Shown one piece after another: positions 21,786-35,800 of a DNA stretch of 64,000 nucleotides (positions are counted from its first letter, which is position 1; every line of letters starts with the position of its first letter). Where the stretch lies: positions 14,469,219 to 14,533,218 of the forward strand of contig CM046341.1 of the NCBI GenBank assembly GCA_025403435.1, in the 5' to 3' direction. The position numbers and the translations under genes are program-made. Origin of the DNA: Artocarpus heterophyllus. Lineage: Eukaryota; Streptophyta; Magnoliopsida; Rosales; Moraceae. The notes below the pieces were generated by a model. That model saw only the letters and a program-made list of their open reading frames with translations. It was not told the origin of the DNA and ran no database searches.

Positions 21786-24699
21786 TTTGTGACAGGTGAC
21801 GACCGCATGGGATCGTTGTGCTCTAGTGTTCATGTGAAATTTTGAATGTATGTTTATTTATGATGCAATAATGTATGTATGTTTTATTGTATGGCATTTA
21901 AGGACAGTTCGGCAGGCCGAACTTTCAAGATCGGCAGGCCAAACATTCTGCCCGAGATCGGCAGGCCGAACATGGCTGACAAGCAGTCAGCAGAAATTTC
22001 TCTAAAATTATGGCTGAGTTAATTACATTAATTGGATGGTTTAATGTGATTAATTGGCATAATTAAGGAATGATTTTATCAGTTAAGGAAATAAGGGGGT
22101 TTGACTTTGTATTGATTTGTATTATTTTAAGAGGTTTCCTATTTTTAGAGGGTAAATTATGGTAAGATTGATGATGTGTTTTGGTTTCCTTTTCTTTCTC
22201 TTCTTTCCTTCCACGCCAACAGCCCCTTAATAGTCAGAAAATTCTGCCTTAATAAAGGGAATTGAATTCCCATCAATGATGTTTATTACGTTAAAAATTT
22301 TAATGTTTTCTTTTTCATTATTTTCTCTCATTCTCACGTTTTTCCTCTCAAAAATTTCTGAGACGTTCTTTCATTTCTCTTCCTCTTCTCTTCTCCACGA
22401 GTGCTTCTCTCTCTCTCACGAAAATTTTCTGAGTATATTGAAAGAAAATTCATTTTTCGTTGATTGATATCAAGGGGTTTTGAGAAGAAAGTCTTCTAAG
22501 GTAAGGACTCATGTATTTGTAAAGATATTCTCCTCCTCAAATTCATCTACAATATCCTCTCTAGGTATTGTATTTTGTTTTGTGTTTTTATTATGATATT
22601 CATGAGTGTTATGTGTGATGTTTCTTCATGTTTCATGTCATTTCTATGTTTTTAATGAAAAATGAATATTTTTGTCTTCTACCCTCCACAGTAATGTTAC
22701 TGTTTAATTTTTATATATGAAAAATGTAATGATTATTCAAGAGGTAATGAATGATGTTTCCATGAAAAGTTGTTAAGAATATGCAAGTATAATGTAAGAT
22801 GAATGTATTTTATGATTATGAAATTTTTATGAGATTATAATAAGAAAACTGTTTTGATAATGTTGTTTTTTTGGGATTTTTGTTTTATTAAATGTTTTAT
22901 GTATTTACATGATTTTATGATAATAAAATGATTTTATGCATAATAATATGATGATTGTATGGAGTTTTAAATTAAAATATATGTATTTGTTCAAAAATGT
23001 TTTATTTAAAAGATAAATATGTTTAAAATATATGGTTTGTTTTTATATGCATAAGGTAATTTTTATAATTAAAGAAAAATCATAATAACATGTTTATGTG
23101 ATGACAATGTTTATGGTTATGAATTATTGATTGTAATGGATGAGATGAAAATATATATGTGATGATAATTTTATATTTTTACGATGATGGTTATGGATTA
23201 TGAGATGAATGTATTTAAATGAATGTTATATGTATGAATGTTTTATGATACATATTAATGTTATTGCATCTTCAAATGGAAAATGGTATGAACACTCAAG
23301 GAACGAGCACTACGAGACCGTGGCGTCATCACCAAATCATGTTAAGGTTAAGTAAGCTAACGATAAGGTAAGTACATTCTCACCTGCAACATGACACCTT
23401 TTTCAAGGTTTGATGATATGTTTACAAGGATATTCATGATGATTTTATGATGATTTTCCTTAAAGGATTTCTTATGAAAGATTTTCATGATTTTAAGTTA
23501 TGCATGTTTGATGATGACATGTTTCAAAGTACGAAAAGTATATATATATGTATCACCTAATAAGTGTTGCACACCCAATGTTATGAAATTTTATGTTATG
23601 ATGTCATGTTTGGTTTGGGATTAGCTATCCTTCTCCTCTCATGACGGCGCGCCTATGATGATGTTTATGGTGCAACACTTGGGCCCTTAAGATAAAAATG
23701 GAATAACTTTTAAAATGGTCAACGTAATGAAAGATATGTTTCTATGAAATTGTGCTTAAGACACTTTTATGACATGATGATGATGATGATGATGATGTTT
23801 ATGAAATGTTTTAAATTGTGAGAATTATATGTACTTACTAAGCATTAGCTTAATCATGTTTTATGTCATGTTGCAGATAAGGGTAAGAAGATCATAGACT
23901 AGGCAGAGGACATGGGAAGGCGTGTGAGCATTATGAACGATGAATTGTAACCGGAAGCACGCCAAGAAGAACGATTTTATGATTTAATCAAGTTATATAT
24001 TTTGAACATATATTTTATGTTAATTTTTAAGAATACTTATATTATGGTTTTATAAGATATTTTTATCATTTTTTTATGAATTATGAACTTCCGCTATGTT
24101 TTACAAAAAGTTAGTTTGTTTTAAAATTCAAGATTTCTCAAAGATTAGTCTCGGACGGCTTGCCGAACGTTTTGGCCAGCCTGCCGAAGTCCAGAAGTTC
24201 GGCCCGTCGATCACATTTTTCGGCCTGCCGAACATGGATGAATTTTTGGTTTGAATTGCAAAGCCTCTGCCAGCCTACCAGTTGAGGGAACTCCGGCCTG
24301 CCGATCATATTCGGCCTGCCGAAGTCCCAAGTTTGGCCTGCCGAACTGTGGGAGTAAGTAAGTTTTAAATGATATGATGTTTAATGAGATTTGATGTGAT
24401 GTTTTGTTAAGTCATGATTTTTACAACTTGATAAACCTATATTATTAAATAAGATCATGATTAATTTAAGTATAATTGATTAAATTATGATATGGAATAA
24501 AATAAACAATGTTATTCTAAACAATGATAAGTTTTTTAAAAAAATTGAAGGTATGAATGGATCCTGGTTATGTAAGTTTAAGTACTTTTAAAATCAATAG
24601 TACTGTTTAAGTTGATATTATTTGTATGTTTAAAGTTTATGCAAGTACGAACGTATGTATATAACGACATCTGTGACATCCGAATTAAGGGGCGTTACA
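21786..24699 (+). repeat. 5' LTR of the plus-strand Tekay element (start missing)
   Basis: The forward LTR begins at TGTGACAGGTGACGACC, which in the complete copy is about 115 bases from the LTR start, so the first 115 bases are lost. It ends in GGGGCGTTACA at 24699, just before the primer site. It contains two clusters of TTCGGC/GCCGAA near-palindromes (about 21905-21970 and 24150-24350), a CT-rich tract near 22320-22420, and a (GAT)n run near 23775. Confidence 0.85.
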
Positions 24700-24704
24700 G
24701 GCTT

Positions 24705-24716
24705 TGGTATCAGAGC
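24705..24716 (+). other. Primer-binding site, initiator Met tRNA
   Basis: TGGTATCAGAGC is the exact complement of the 3' end of plant initiator methionine tRNA, five bases after the LTR end. This is the site where minus-strand DNA synthesis of Ty3/gypsy elements starts. Confidence 0.9.
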
Positions 24717-24915
24717 GAATCTTCTGATTACAATTCATATCGCCACACGTCAATCCAAGTCCTCCAAGTAAGTATGTTAGTAAGTTAGATGTATTGATGC
24801 AAGTATGATGATAAGATTAAGGTTTGAATGTTTAATGATTAACGACATAGTAGTGAAAACCTGTCTCATAAATGGAAGATTATTTCTAAGTCCTAATTAC
24901 TTTAGGAAATTCACG

Positions 24916-27900
24916 ATGGACGGCTACAGAAGAATGCAGACCCGCACCCAGACCAACGAAAGACTCATGATGATGATTGCTGAACTACAAAGGCAGTTGG
25001 AGGATCAACGAAGGGAAATAGATGCATTAAGGGCCAACGGCCAGAATGGTGAACAACGAGGTAATGTTGTGCCTCCTCCTCCTCCGTAGCCATAAGTACA
25101 AGTAAACGAAGTCCCAGCTCCTGCTGCTGAACCAAGAGCAGCTTATTAGGAACCTCTTCTGGTCAGATGGAAGAGAGTCAAGCCAGCTGACTTTGAGGGT
25201 TCAAAGGACCTGTTAGTCGCACAAAGATGGTTGAAGACGATTGAGGCCACCTTAAGACTTATGGATTTCACAGACAACGAGAAAGTCCTCTGTGCCTCAT
25301 ACTGCCTCACCATGGAGGCCAGAATATGGTGGGATGGCATCGAACAGAGCAGAAATGTTAAAGAGATGACATGGGCTGACTTTGTTCACGAGTTCAACAC
25401 AAAGTTCTTCCACATGAATGTCATGAGGAAGCATTATGAGGAGTTCGAGAGCTTACGCCAGAGACATATGTCAGTCACCGATGTGGTGACAAAGTTTGAT
25501 CAGCTTGCTCGCCTATGCCCAGGGATGGTTATGAATGAAGGTGAAAGGGTCAGAAGGTTGATCAGGGCCCTTAGGCCAGACATTGCTGCGATTGTTGATG
25601 GGGCAAGTCCGCCAAGGACCCAAGAACAGGTTGTCATGAGAGCCCAGCGTGCTGAGTTCCATCTGTCCAAGTTAAGAAGGAACCAGCCTCAGCCCAACCA
25701 GCAAGCCAATAATGCAAACAACCAGAACTGCCCTCCCCACAGGAATAACAACAACAACCAAAACTAGAGGAACAATAAGAGGAAGGGCAATCCTCAACAA
25801 CAGCAGGGCCAAAACAACAAAAGGCACAATGATGGTCAGCGCAACAACACTGATAGGAGATTTCAACCATGTGCCAAATGCGGAAAGAAGCATCCAGGGG
25901 AATGTCGATTGGGGACAAACCAATGTTTCATATGTGGGCGTGAAGACCACTTTGTAAAGAACTGCCCCAAGTTGATGAATGCCAATGCCCTGCAAAGAGC
26001 TCCTCCTCAAGCCCAGCTGCATCAGATGCAAGCCTCCCTTGAAGGGCCACTAATTAGTCAAGGGAGACTTGAAGCCCCACTGACAAATGCACGAATCTAT
26101 GCCATGATGAAAGAACAAGTGGCTGCTGAAGCCTCCAATGTGGTCACAGGTCAGATGACAAGCTTATCTAATGATGTTTATGTTCTTTTTGATAGGGGTG
26201 CCACACATTCTTTTGTGTCTATGTCACATGCTAAGAAGTTAGGGGTTCGTTTAGAGCCTATGAGACAGGGATTTACTACGACACTACCCTCCAGGGAAGT
26301 GATATTATCCACACATTGTTTGCGTATAGTACCCCTATGGATTTCTAATAGGGAACTTTTCATCGACCTCATTGTGATCGACATGCATGATTACGACATG
26401 ATTCTTGGGATGGATTTACTAAGCAAGTATAATGCCTCAATCAAATGCCGAAAACAAAAGGTGATCTTCCATCCTGAAGGTGATTAGAAGTTCATTTATG
26501 TTGGCGAGACCAGGAAGAAACCCAGCATGTTTCTATCGGCAATGAAAGCAAGGAAGCTTTTAGCAAGTGGCTGCATGGGTTATCTGGAAAACGTTGTAGA
26601 CAAAAGCCAAGAAGGAAAGACAAGAATTGAAGATGTGCATGTTGTTCATGAATATGAAGATGTGTTTCCTGATGATTTGACGAGTCTACCGCCAGAAAGA
26701 GAAGTTGAATTCGAGATTGAGCTCGCTCCAAGCACCGATCCAATCTCAAAAGCACCAGATAGAATGGCCCCGGTAGAATTAAAGGAGCTTCACACGCAGT
26801 TAAAGGAGCTACTTAACAAAAGATTTATCAGGCCAAGTCACTCACCGTGGGGTGCTCCAGTCTTGTTTGTGAAAAAGAAGGATGGCACTATGAGACTTTG
26901 CATCGACTACAGAGAGCTGAATAAGGTGACGATCAAGAACAAGTATCTATTGCCTCGAATTGATGATTTGTTTGATCAGCTCAAGGGTGCATCGATGTTC
27001 TTAAAGATTGATCTACGATCAGGGTATCACCAGTTAAAGATTAAAGAAGGAGATATCCCCAAGACTGCTTTCAGGTCGAGGTATGGTCACCATGAATTTG
27101 TGGTTATGCCTTTCGGTCTGACGAATGCACCTGCTGTCTTTATGGATTTGATGAACAGGGTATTCAAGGATTTCCTCGATAAATTTATTGTTGTATTTAC
27201 CGATGATATTTTTGTCTACTCTAAGAATCAAGAAGAACATGAGGAGCATTTAAGGATTGTGCTGGAGACTTTAAGAAGACACCAACTATATGCTAAGTTC
27301 TCCAAATGCAAGTTTTGGCTTCATAAAGTGTCATTCCTGGGGCATGTTATTTCAAAGGATGGGATTATGATAGACCCTGCTAAAGTAGAAGCTGTACTCA
27401 ATTGGAAGCAACCAATGAATGCAAGGGAAATAAGGAGCTTCTTGGGTCTAGCAGGTTACTATCGGAGATTCGTAGAAGATTTCTCCACGATAGCAGCTCC
27501 ACTCACGAACTTGACTCGCAAAGGAAAGAAGTATGAATGGATGGATGCATGTGAAAAGAGTTTTTAAGAACTGAAGAAAAGATTAACGACGGCTCCAGCG
27601 TTGGCAATTCCTGAGGGAAATGATGGGTTCGTAATCTATAGTGATGCTTCCAAGATGGGCCTCAGAGCTGTATTGATGTAGAATGAAAAGGTGATTGCTT
27701 ATGCTTCAAGGCAACTGAAGGACTATGAAAAGAACTATCCTACTCATGACCTCGAGTTAGCAGCAGTCATTTTTGCGTTGAAGATATGGAGACACTATTT
27801 GTATGGAGTCCAATGTAAGATCTTTACTGATCATCAAAGTCTGAAGTACTTCTTCACGCAAAGAGACCTGAACATGAGACAACGAAGATGGCTAGAGTTG

Positions 27901-29534
27901 GTGAAGGATTATGATTGTGAAATCCTTGATCATCCTGGTAAAACCAACTGAGTAGCTGATGCTTTAAGTAGGAAGTCAGTTGCCACGTTGATGTCAATGC
28001 AAGCAAAGTCTCCACCTTTAAGGAAGGAAATTCTAGACTCCGGTTTAGAACTTATAGCAGGCCAGCTATCAGCACTCTCTCTTGCTCCGACGATGTATGA
28101 TGAAATTCAGAGTAAGCAAGATGATGATGTAAGCCTTGTAAGAATCAAGCAAGAAATGAAAGAGGGAAAATGTCAAGAGTTTCGTATTGCGGATGACGGA
28201 ACTCTGTACCTTAAGGACCATTTATGTGTTCCCAATGTTGATGATTTAAGGGAAAGGATCTTGGCAGAAATTCATGACACTCCTTACTCTATTCATCCAG
28301 GTGCAACAAAGATGTATAATGATCTAAAGGGTAACTTCTGGTGGTTTGGAATGAAACGTGATGTTGCAAAGTATGTGAAGAAATGTATGACATGTCAGCA
28401 AGTAAAGGCTGAACACCAGAGACCTGGTGGTGAACTGTAGTCTATCCAAATACCGGAATGGAAATGGGAAGAAATAGCAATGGATTTCATTACCGGCTTA
28501 CCCAGAACTACGAACGGTTATGATGCAATTTGGGTAGTTGTGGATCGGCTGACGAAGACGGTGCATTTCATTCCTATCAAGATCACTTACTCTATGGAAC
28601 GGTTAACAGAACTCTATGTTAAGGAGATTGTATGACTTCATGGGATTCCCAAGTCAATTATCTCAGATCGTGATGGCAGGTTCACATCTAAGTTTTGGAA
28701 GAGTGTACAGACTGCAATGGGAACCAGGCTTCATTTCAGCACGGCTTTTCATCCTCAGACTGACGGCCAAACAGAGAGGATGAACTTGATTCTAGAAGAT
28801 ATGCTACGGGCATGATCTCTCGATTTTAAGGCCAGCTGGTGTAAAATGTTGTCGTTAGCAGAGTTTGCTTACAACAACAGCTTCCAGGCGACAATTGGAA
28901 TGGCACCATATGAAGCACTATATGGACAAAAATGCAGGTCACCTATATGTTGGCACGAAGCTGGTGAAAAGAAGCTGATTGAAAGCGTAGATGCTGAAAG
29001 AACCGACTTTGTGAATGAAACTTCTAAAATGATAAAGATGATAAGAAAAAGAATAGAGACCGCTCAAAGCCGTCAAAAGAGTTATGCTGACAAAAGAAGA
29101 AGACCTTTAGAGTTCACCGTAGGCGAATATGTGTTTTTGAAAGTTGCACCAATGAAAGGGGTTATGAGGTTTGGGAAGAAAAGCAAGTTAAGCCCAAGAT
29201 TCATCGGTCCTTATGAAGTTGTTAAAAGAATAGGCAAAGTAGCTTATCAGCTGAAGTTGCCATCTGAAATGTCCGCAATGCACGATGTATTTCATGTCTC
29301 TATGCTCAAACGTATGTTCCGGACCCTACGCATGTGATTGAGCCATAAGTTATCGAGATGCGAGAAGATTTAAGTTATGAAGAAAAGACAATGAAGATAC
29401 TCGATTAGAAAACCAAGACTTCAAGGAATAAAGAAATTCCATTGGTCAAGGTGTTATGGCGAAATCAGTAAGTTGAAAAAGCTACATGGGAATGTGAAGA
29501 TGACATGAAAGCTTTGTATCCACATTTATTCTAA
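24916..29534 (+). pseudogene. Ty3/gypsy Tekay-type gag-pol polyprotein, heavily broken
   Basis: Order of domains shows a Ty3/gypsy chromovirus. Gag starts at 24916 (MDGYRRMQTRTQ). Two zinc knuckles follow: CAKCGKKHPGEC at 25870-25905 and CFICGREDHFVKNC at 25924-25965. Protease has DRG at 26191-26199 instead of DTG, so its active site is lost. Reverse transcriptase has [10 protein letters not shown] and TDD at 27199-27207 (YS follows), RNase H starts near 27628, integrase has an HHCC finger from about 28290 and D-D-E residues near 28480, 28665 and 28776. The end, with a W-rich chromodomain-like part, finishes at 29534. In-frame stops occur at 25087, 25093, 25147, 25765, 26485, 27565, 27679, 27949, 28438, 28633, 28813 and 29346, and a one-base deletion near 29311. 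It cannot be functional. Confidence 0.9.
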
Positions 29535-29556
29535 GTTTTGAGGATGAAACTTTTAT

Positions 29557-29766
29557 AAGGTGGGGAGAATTATAACACCCGCCTATTTTATGTAACGGAC
29601 CACGTTAAGTTAGTAACGTTGCTAAGGAATTTTATTAATAAATTATGTTATATGATATGATATGTGACGTGCATGTTACTAACTTTTTATGTCAAGTTCT
29701 ATGACAGGTGACGACCGCATAGGATCGTTGTGCTCTAGTGTTCATGTGAAATTTTGAATGGGATCG
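29557..29766 (+). repeat. Polypurine tract and first 196 bp of the 3' LTR
   Basis: AAGGTGGGGAGAAT (29557-29570) is the purine-rich primer for plus-strand synthesis. The LTR start follows at 29571 as TATAACACCCGCC, with TA in place of the terminal TG. After 196 bases the LTR is interrupted at 29767 by an inverted LTR piece. Confidence 0.8.
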
Positions 29767-31108
29767 TTGGCGTTCTTCCGATTGCAATTCATCATCCATA
29801 TGCTCAAACGCCTTCCCATGTCCTCCGCCTAATCCATGACTTTCTTACCCTTATCTGCAACATGACATAAACTTGAATAAGCTAAAGCTTAGTAAGTACA
29901 TATAATTCTCACAATTTAAAAACATTTCATAAACATCATCATCATCATCATCATCATCATATCATAATAGTGCATTAAGCACATTTTCATAGAAACATAT
30001 CTTTCATTACTTGACCGTATTCAAACTTATTCCATTTTATCTTAAGGGCTCAAGTGTTGCACCATAATCATCATTGTAGGCGCGCCGTCATGGGAGGAGA
30101 AGGGTAGCTAATCCTAAACCAAACATGATATCATAACATATCATATCATAACATTAGTGTGCAACACTTATTAGGTGATACATATATACATAACTTTTGT
30201 ACTTTGAAATTTGCCATGATCAAACATGCATAACTTTAAATCATGAAAATCTTTCATAAGAAACACTTTAAGGAAAATCACCATAAAATCATCATGAATA
30301 TTATCGTGAACATAATATCAAACCTTATAAAACATTTCATGTTGCAGGTGAAAATATACTTACCTTAAAAGCTAGCTTACTTAACCTTATATGAATTGAT
30401 GACGACGTCGCGGTCTCGATGTGCTCGTTCCTTTGTGTGTTCATGCCATTTATTCATTTAAAGATACGCAATAAAATTAATACTTATTATCATAGAATAA
30501 AAAATCCATTCATATAACATCACATATACATTCATCTCTTACAAACATAATCCATAACATGCATCCATAACCATAATCATCAAAACTATAAAATCATCAT
30601 CACATACACTTCACTAACCTACATGGATTCAAAACTTAAAAACTTAACATTCACACATACTTTAGGCACCATACTTGACAGGGGTAAATTTAATACATAA
30701 ACATATTAACATGATTTTTCTTTAGTCATAAAAATTACATTAAGTATGTAAAAACAAACCATACATTTCAAACATGAAATCTGCCAGCAATAGTAAGGCA
30801 GTGAGTAATCTTTTAAATACATTTTCTAACAATTAAAACACATATTTTAATTTTAAAATTCATACTAACATCTTATTATCATACATTTCAATATCATAAA
30901 ATTATTTCATCATCAATAAAATCATTTAAACATATAGAATATCACATAAAACAAAAGTCCAATCTTAACATTGTTAAAACAGTTTTCTTGACCTAATCTC
31001 ATAGAAATTTCATAACATATAATTCACTCATCAAAACATTACCAAACTTTGCAGTCCATAACATAACATATACATGAACATTCTTCCCAAATTTTGTAGC
31101 AAACAAAA
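29767..31108 (-). repeat. Inverted LTR piece inside the 3' LTR region
   Basis: It matches 20556-21780 nearly base for base (GCGTTCTTCCGATTGCAATTC, the GCGCGCCGTCATG box, CCAGCAATAGTAAGGCAGTG) in the same, reverse-LTR orientation. It continues about 100 bases further than that copy. The direct repeat formed by 20556-23295 and 29767-32800 thus spans an inversion junction. Confidence 0.85.
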
Positions 31109-32807
31109 TGTAACACCCGCCTATTTTATGTAACGGACCACGTTAAGTTAGTAACGTTGCTAAGGAATTTTATTAATAAATTATGTTATATGATCTGATA
31201 TGTGACGTGCATGTTACAAACTTTTTATGTCAAGTTTTGTGACAGGTGACGACCGCATGGGATCGTTGTGCAATAAGTGTTCATGTGAAATTTTGAATGT
31301 ATGTTTATTTATGATGCAATAATGTATGTATGTTTTATTGTATAGCATTTAAGGACAGTTAGGCAAGCCGAACTTTCAAGATCAGCAGGCCAAACATTCT
31401 GCCCGAGATCGGCAAGCCGAAGAAACCAATCGGTAGGCTGAAGAGGGAAAATCGGCAGGCCGAACACGGCTGACAATTAGTCAGCAGAAATTTCTCTAAA
31501 ATTATGGCTGAGTTAATTATATTAATTGGATGATTTAACGTGATTAATTGGCATAATTAAGGAATGATTTTATCAGTTAAGGAAATAAGGGGGTTTGACT
31601 TTGTATTGATTTGTATTATTTTAAGAGGTTTCCTATTTTTAGAGGGTAAATTATGGTAAGATTGATGATGTGTTTTGGTTTCCTTTTCTTTCTCTTCTTT
31701 CCTTCCACGCCAACAGCCCCTTAACAGTCAGAAAATTCTGACTTAATGAAGGGAATTGAATTCCCATCAATGATGTTTATTACGTTAAAAATTTTAACGT
31801 TTCCTTTTTCATTATTTTCTCTCTTCCTCACATTTTTTTCTCTCAAAAATTTCTAAGACGTTCTTTCATTTCTCTTCCTCTTCTCTTCTCCACGAGTTCT
31901 TCCTCTCTCTCTCTCTCACGAAAATTTTCTGAGTATATTGAAAGAAAAGTCATTTTTTCGTTGATTGATATCAAGGGGTTTTGAGAAGAAAGTCTTGTAA
32001 GGTAAGGACTCATGTATTTGTAAAGATATTCTCCTCCTCAAATTCATCTACAATATCCTCTCTAGGTATTGTATTTTGTTTTGTGTTTTTATTATGATAT
32101 TCATGAGTGTTATGTGTGATGTTTCTTCACGTTTCATGTCATTTCTATGTTTTTAATGAAAAATGAATATTTCTGTCTTCTACCCTTCACAGTAATGTTA
32201 CTGCTTAACCTTAATACATGAAAAAATGTAATGATTATTCTAGAGGTAATGAATGATGTCTCCATGAAAAGTTGTTAAGAATATGCAAGTATAATGTAAG
32301 ATGAATGTATTTTATGATTATGAAATTTTTATGAGATTATAATAAGAAAACTGTTTTGATAATGTTGTTTTTTTGGGATTTTTGTTTTATTAAACGTTTT
32401 ATGTATTTACATGATTTTATGATAATAAAATGATTTTATGCATAATAATATGATGATTGTATGGAGTTTTAAATTAAAATATATGTATTTGTTTGAAAGC
32501 ATTTTATTTAAAAGATAAATATGTTTAAAATATATGGTTTGTTTTTTATATGCATAAGGTAATTTTTATAATTAAAGAAAAATCATAATAACATGTTTAT
32601 GTGATGACAATGTTTATGGTTATGAATTATTGATTGTAATGGATGAGATGAAAATATATATGTGATGATAATTTCATGTTTTACAATGATCGTTATGGAT
32701 TATAAGATGAATGTATATGAATGAATGTTATATGTATGGATGTTTTATGATACGTATTAATGTTATTGCATCTTCAAATAGAAAATGGCATGAACACTCA
32801 AGGAATG
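31109..32807 (+). repeat. Forward LTR with intact start, truncated at right
   Basis: Starts TGTAACACCCGCC at 31109, a true LTR terminus, and matches 21786-23296 after its first 115 bases. It breaks off at 32807 within the LTR and is directly followed by a complete LTR in reverse orientation. The near-palindromes around 31360-31465 are partly decayed (GGCAAGCCGAA, GGTAGGCTGAA). Confidence 0.85.
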
Positions 32808-35800
32808 TGCAACACCCCATAACTCGAACGTCACAGATGTCGTTACATACTTACATTCGTTCGTGCATAAACTTTAAAATTATAATTAATATCAAACTTA
32901 ATCATTACTATGGATTTTGAAAGTTTTTTTTTATACTTACGTTACCAGGATCCATTCATACATTTTTTTATATAAACTTATCATTGTTTAAAATATCATT
33001 GTTTAATTATTCATTATCATAATTTATTCATTTATACACTAAATTAATCATGAACTTATATAACAATATAGGTTCGTCAATTTGTAAAATCAAGACTTAT
33101 ATGAATATCACAACATATCACATTAAACATCAAATCGATAAATACTTACTTACTTCCACAGTTCGGCATGCCGAACTTGGGACTTTGGCAGGCTGTTCAT
33201 CATTGGCAGGCCGGTGTACCCTCTACCGACAAGCCGGCAGAGGCTTTGCAAAACGGATTGAAAATTCATCCATGTTCGGCAGGCTGGAAAATACAGTCGG
33301 CAGGCCAAACTTCTAGTCTTCGGCAGGCCAGTCACAGAGTTTGGCAGGCCGTCCGAGACCAAATTTCTTAGGAAAACTTAACTTAAAACTTACCCACATT
33401 ACGTAAAATATAAGGCAGAAGTTCATAATTCATTAAAAATGATAAAATACCTTTTTAAGCCATAATGTAAGTATTCTTTAAAAAAAAAACTTAACATAAA
33501 AATATATGTTCAAAATGAAATATATATATATATATATAAGTTGATTAATTGATAAAATCTTTTTCTCGGCGTGCTTTCGGTTACAATTCATGGTTCATGT
33601 TGCTCACACGCCTTCTCATGTCCTCCACCTAGTCCATGATTCTCTTACCCTTATCTGCAACATGACATATAAAACATAATTAAGCTAACGCTTAGCAAGT
33701 ACGTATATTCTCACAATTTAAAACCTTTCATAAACATCATCATCATCATCATTGTCATCATATCATAAAAGTGCCATAAGCACAATTTCACAGAACATAT
33801 CTTTCGTAACGTTAACCATTTTAAAACTTAATCCATTTTATCTTAAGGGCCCAAGTGTTGCACCATAGACATTATCATAGGCACGCCGTCATGAGAGGAG
33901 AAGGGTAGCTAATCCCAAACCAAGCATGACATCATAACATAACATTTCATAACATTGGGTGTGCAACACTTATTAGGTGATACATATATACATACTTTTC
34001 ATTCTTTAAAACATGCCATAATCATCATGCATACTTAAAATCATGAAAATCTTTCATAGAAATCCTTTAAGGAAAATCATCATAAAATCATCATGAATAT
34101 TCTTGTAAAACATATCATCAATCCTTGTAAAAATATGTGTCATGTTGCAAGTGAGAATGCACTTACCTTATCGTTAGCTTACTTAACCTTAAAATTGTAC
34201 TTGGTGACGATGCCGTGGTCTCAATATGCTCGCTTCCTTGAGTGTTCATGCCATTTATCATTTTAAAGATGCAAAACATTAATACACACCATGAAACATC
34301 CATTATCATGACATTCATTCATAATATATCCATGTATACAACCATCACATATTAATTCATAACCATAAACATTGTTATTATGATTTTCTTTAATTGTAAA
34401 AATTACCTTAAACATATAAAACAAACATTTCATTTTAAACATATTTATCTTTTAAATAAAACATTTTCGAACAATTAATATATTTATATTTTAATTTAAA
34501 ACTTCATACAAGCATCATATTATCATGCATGAAATTATTTTATTATCATAAAATCTTATAAATACATAAAAAGTTTAATAAAGCAAAAATCCCAAAAAAA
34601 ATCAACATTATCAAAACAGTTTTCTTATAATAATCTCATAAAAATTTCATAATCATAAAATACATTCATCTTACATTATACTTGCACATTCTTAACAACT
34701 TTCAAAGAAACATCATTCATTACTTCTTGAATAATCGTTACATTTTTCATTCATCCAGGTTAGATAGTAATATTACCATGAAGAGTAAAAGATAGAAATA
34801 TTCATTTTTCATATAACATTCATATGACATGAAATCAGAAAAACACAATGTAACATATATGCATAACATCACATTTAAAAAATTTGAGACAAACATAATA
34901 CCTATAGAAAGATATCATAGACGAAATGAGGAGAAGAATTCTTTTAAAAAAAAAATACCAGAAAACCGAATACATAACTTGAAGTTTCTTCTCAAAATTC
35001 TTGAATTTTAACCAACAAAACAAGACATTTTCTTTCAATATTTGTAGAAAAATTTCGTGAGAAAGAGAGAGAAATTTCGAGAAGAAGAAGGGAAAAGGAA
35101 GATAGGGAATTCAAAAAATGTCTCAGAATTTTTGAGAGAGAAAGAGAGCGTGAGAGAAGAGAAAATAATAAAAGGAAGAAACGTTAAAATTTTTAACGTA
35201 ATAAACGAAATTGATGGGAATTTAATTCCCTTCATTAAGTCAGAATTTTCTAACTCTTGAGGGAGGCAAGAGGCGTGGAAAAAGGAAGAGAAAGAAAAGG
35301 AAGGTCAAACATCATCATTCTTACCTTAATTTGCCCTCTTAAAATGGGAAACCATTTAAATTGATACAAATCAATGCAAGTCAAACTCTTTTATTTCCTT
35401 AACTGATAAAAACATTCCATTATTATGCCAATTAATCACGTTAAATCACCCAATTAACGTAATCAACTCAGCCATAATTTTGGAGAGATTTTAGCTGACT
35501 GTTCGTCAGCCAAGTTCGGCCTGTCGGTTTTTCCCCTTCGGCCTGCCGGTGGGGGTTCTTCGGCCTGCCATTCTCGGGCAAGAAGTTTGGCCTGCCGATC
35601 TTAAAAGTTTGGCCTGCCGATCTGTCATTAAATGACACGACATAAAATATTCATACATCATTGCATCATAAATAATCATATATTGCATCATAATAAACAT
35701 ATACTTAGAATTTCACATGAACACTAGAGCACAACGATCCCATGCAGTCGTTACCTGTCGCAAAACTTGACATAAAAATTAGTAACAGCACATCATATAT

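Noticed and set aside
25634..26031. Two overlapping minus-strand ORFs of 94 and 119 codons with Cys- and Val/Leu-rich sequence
   Set aside because: They are antisense to the gag zinc-knuckle region and its Asn/Gln-rich linker; the plus strand has the recognised domains.
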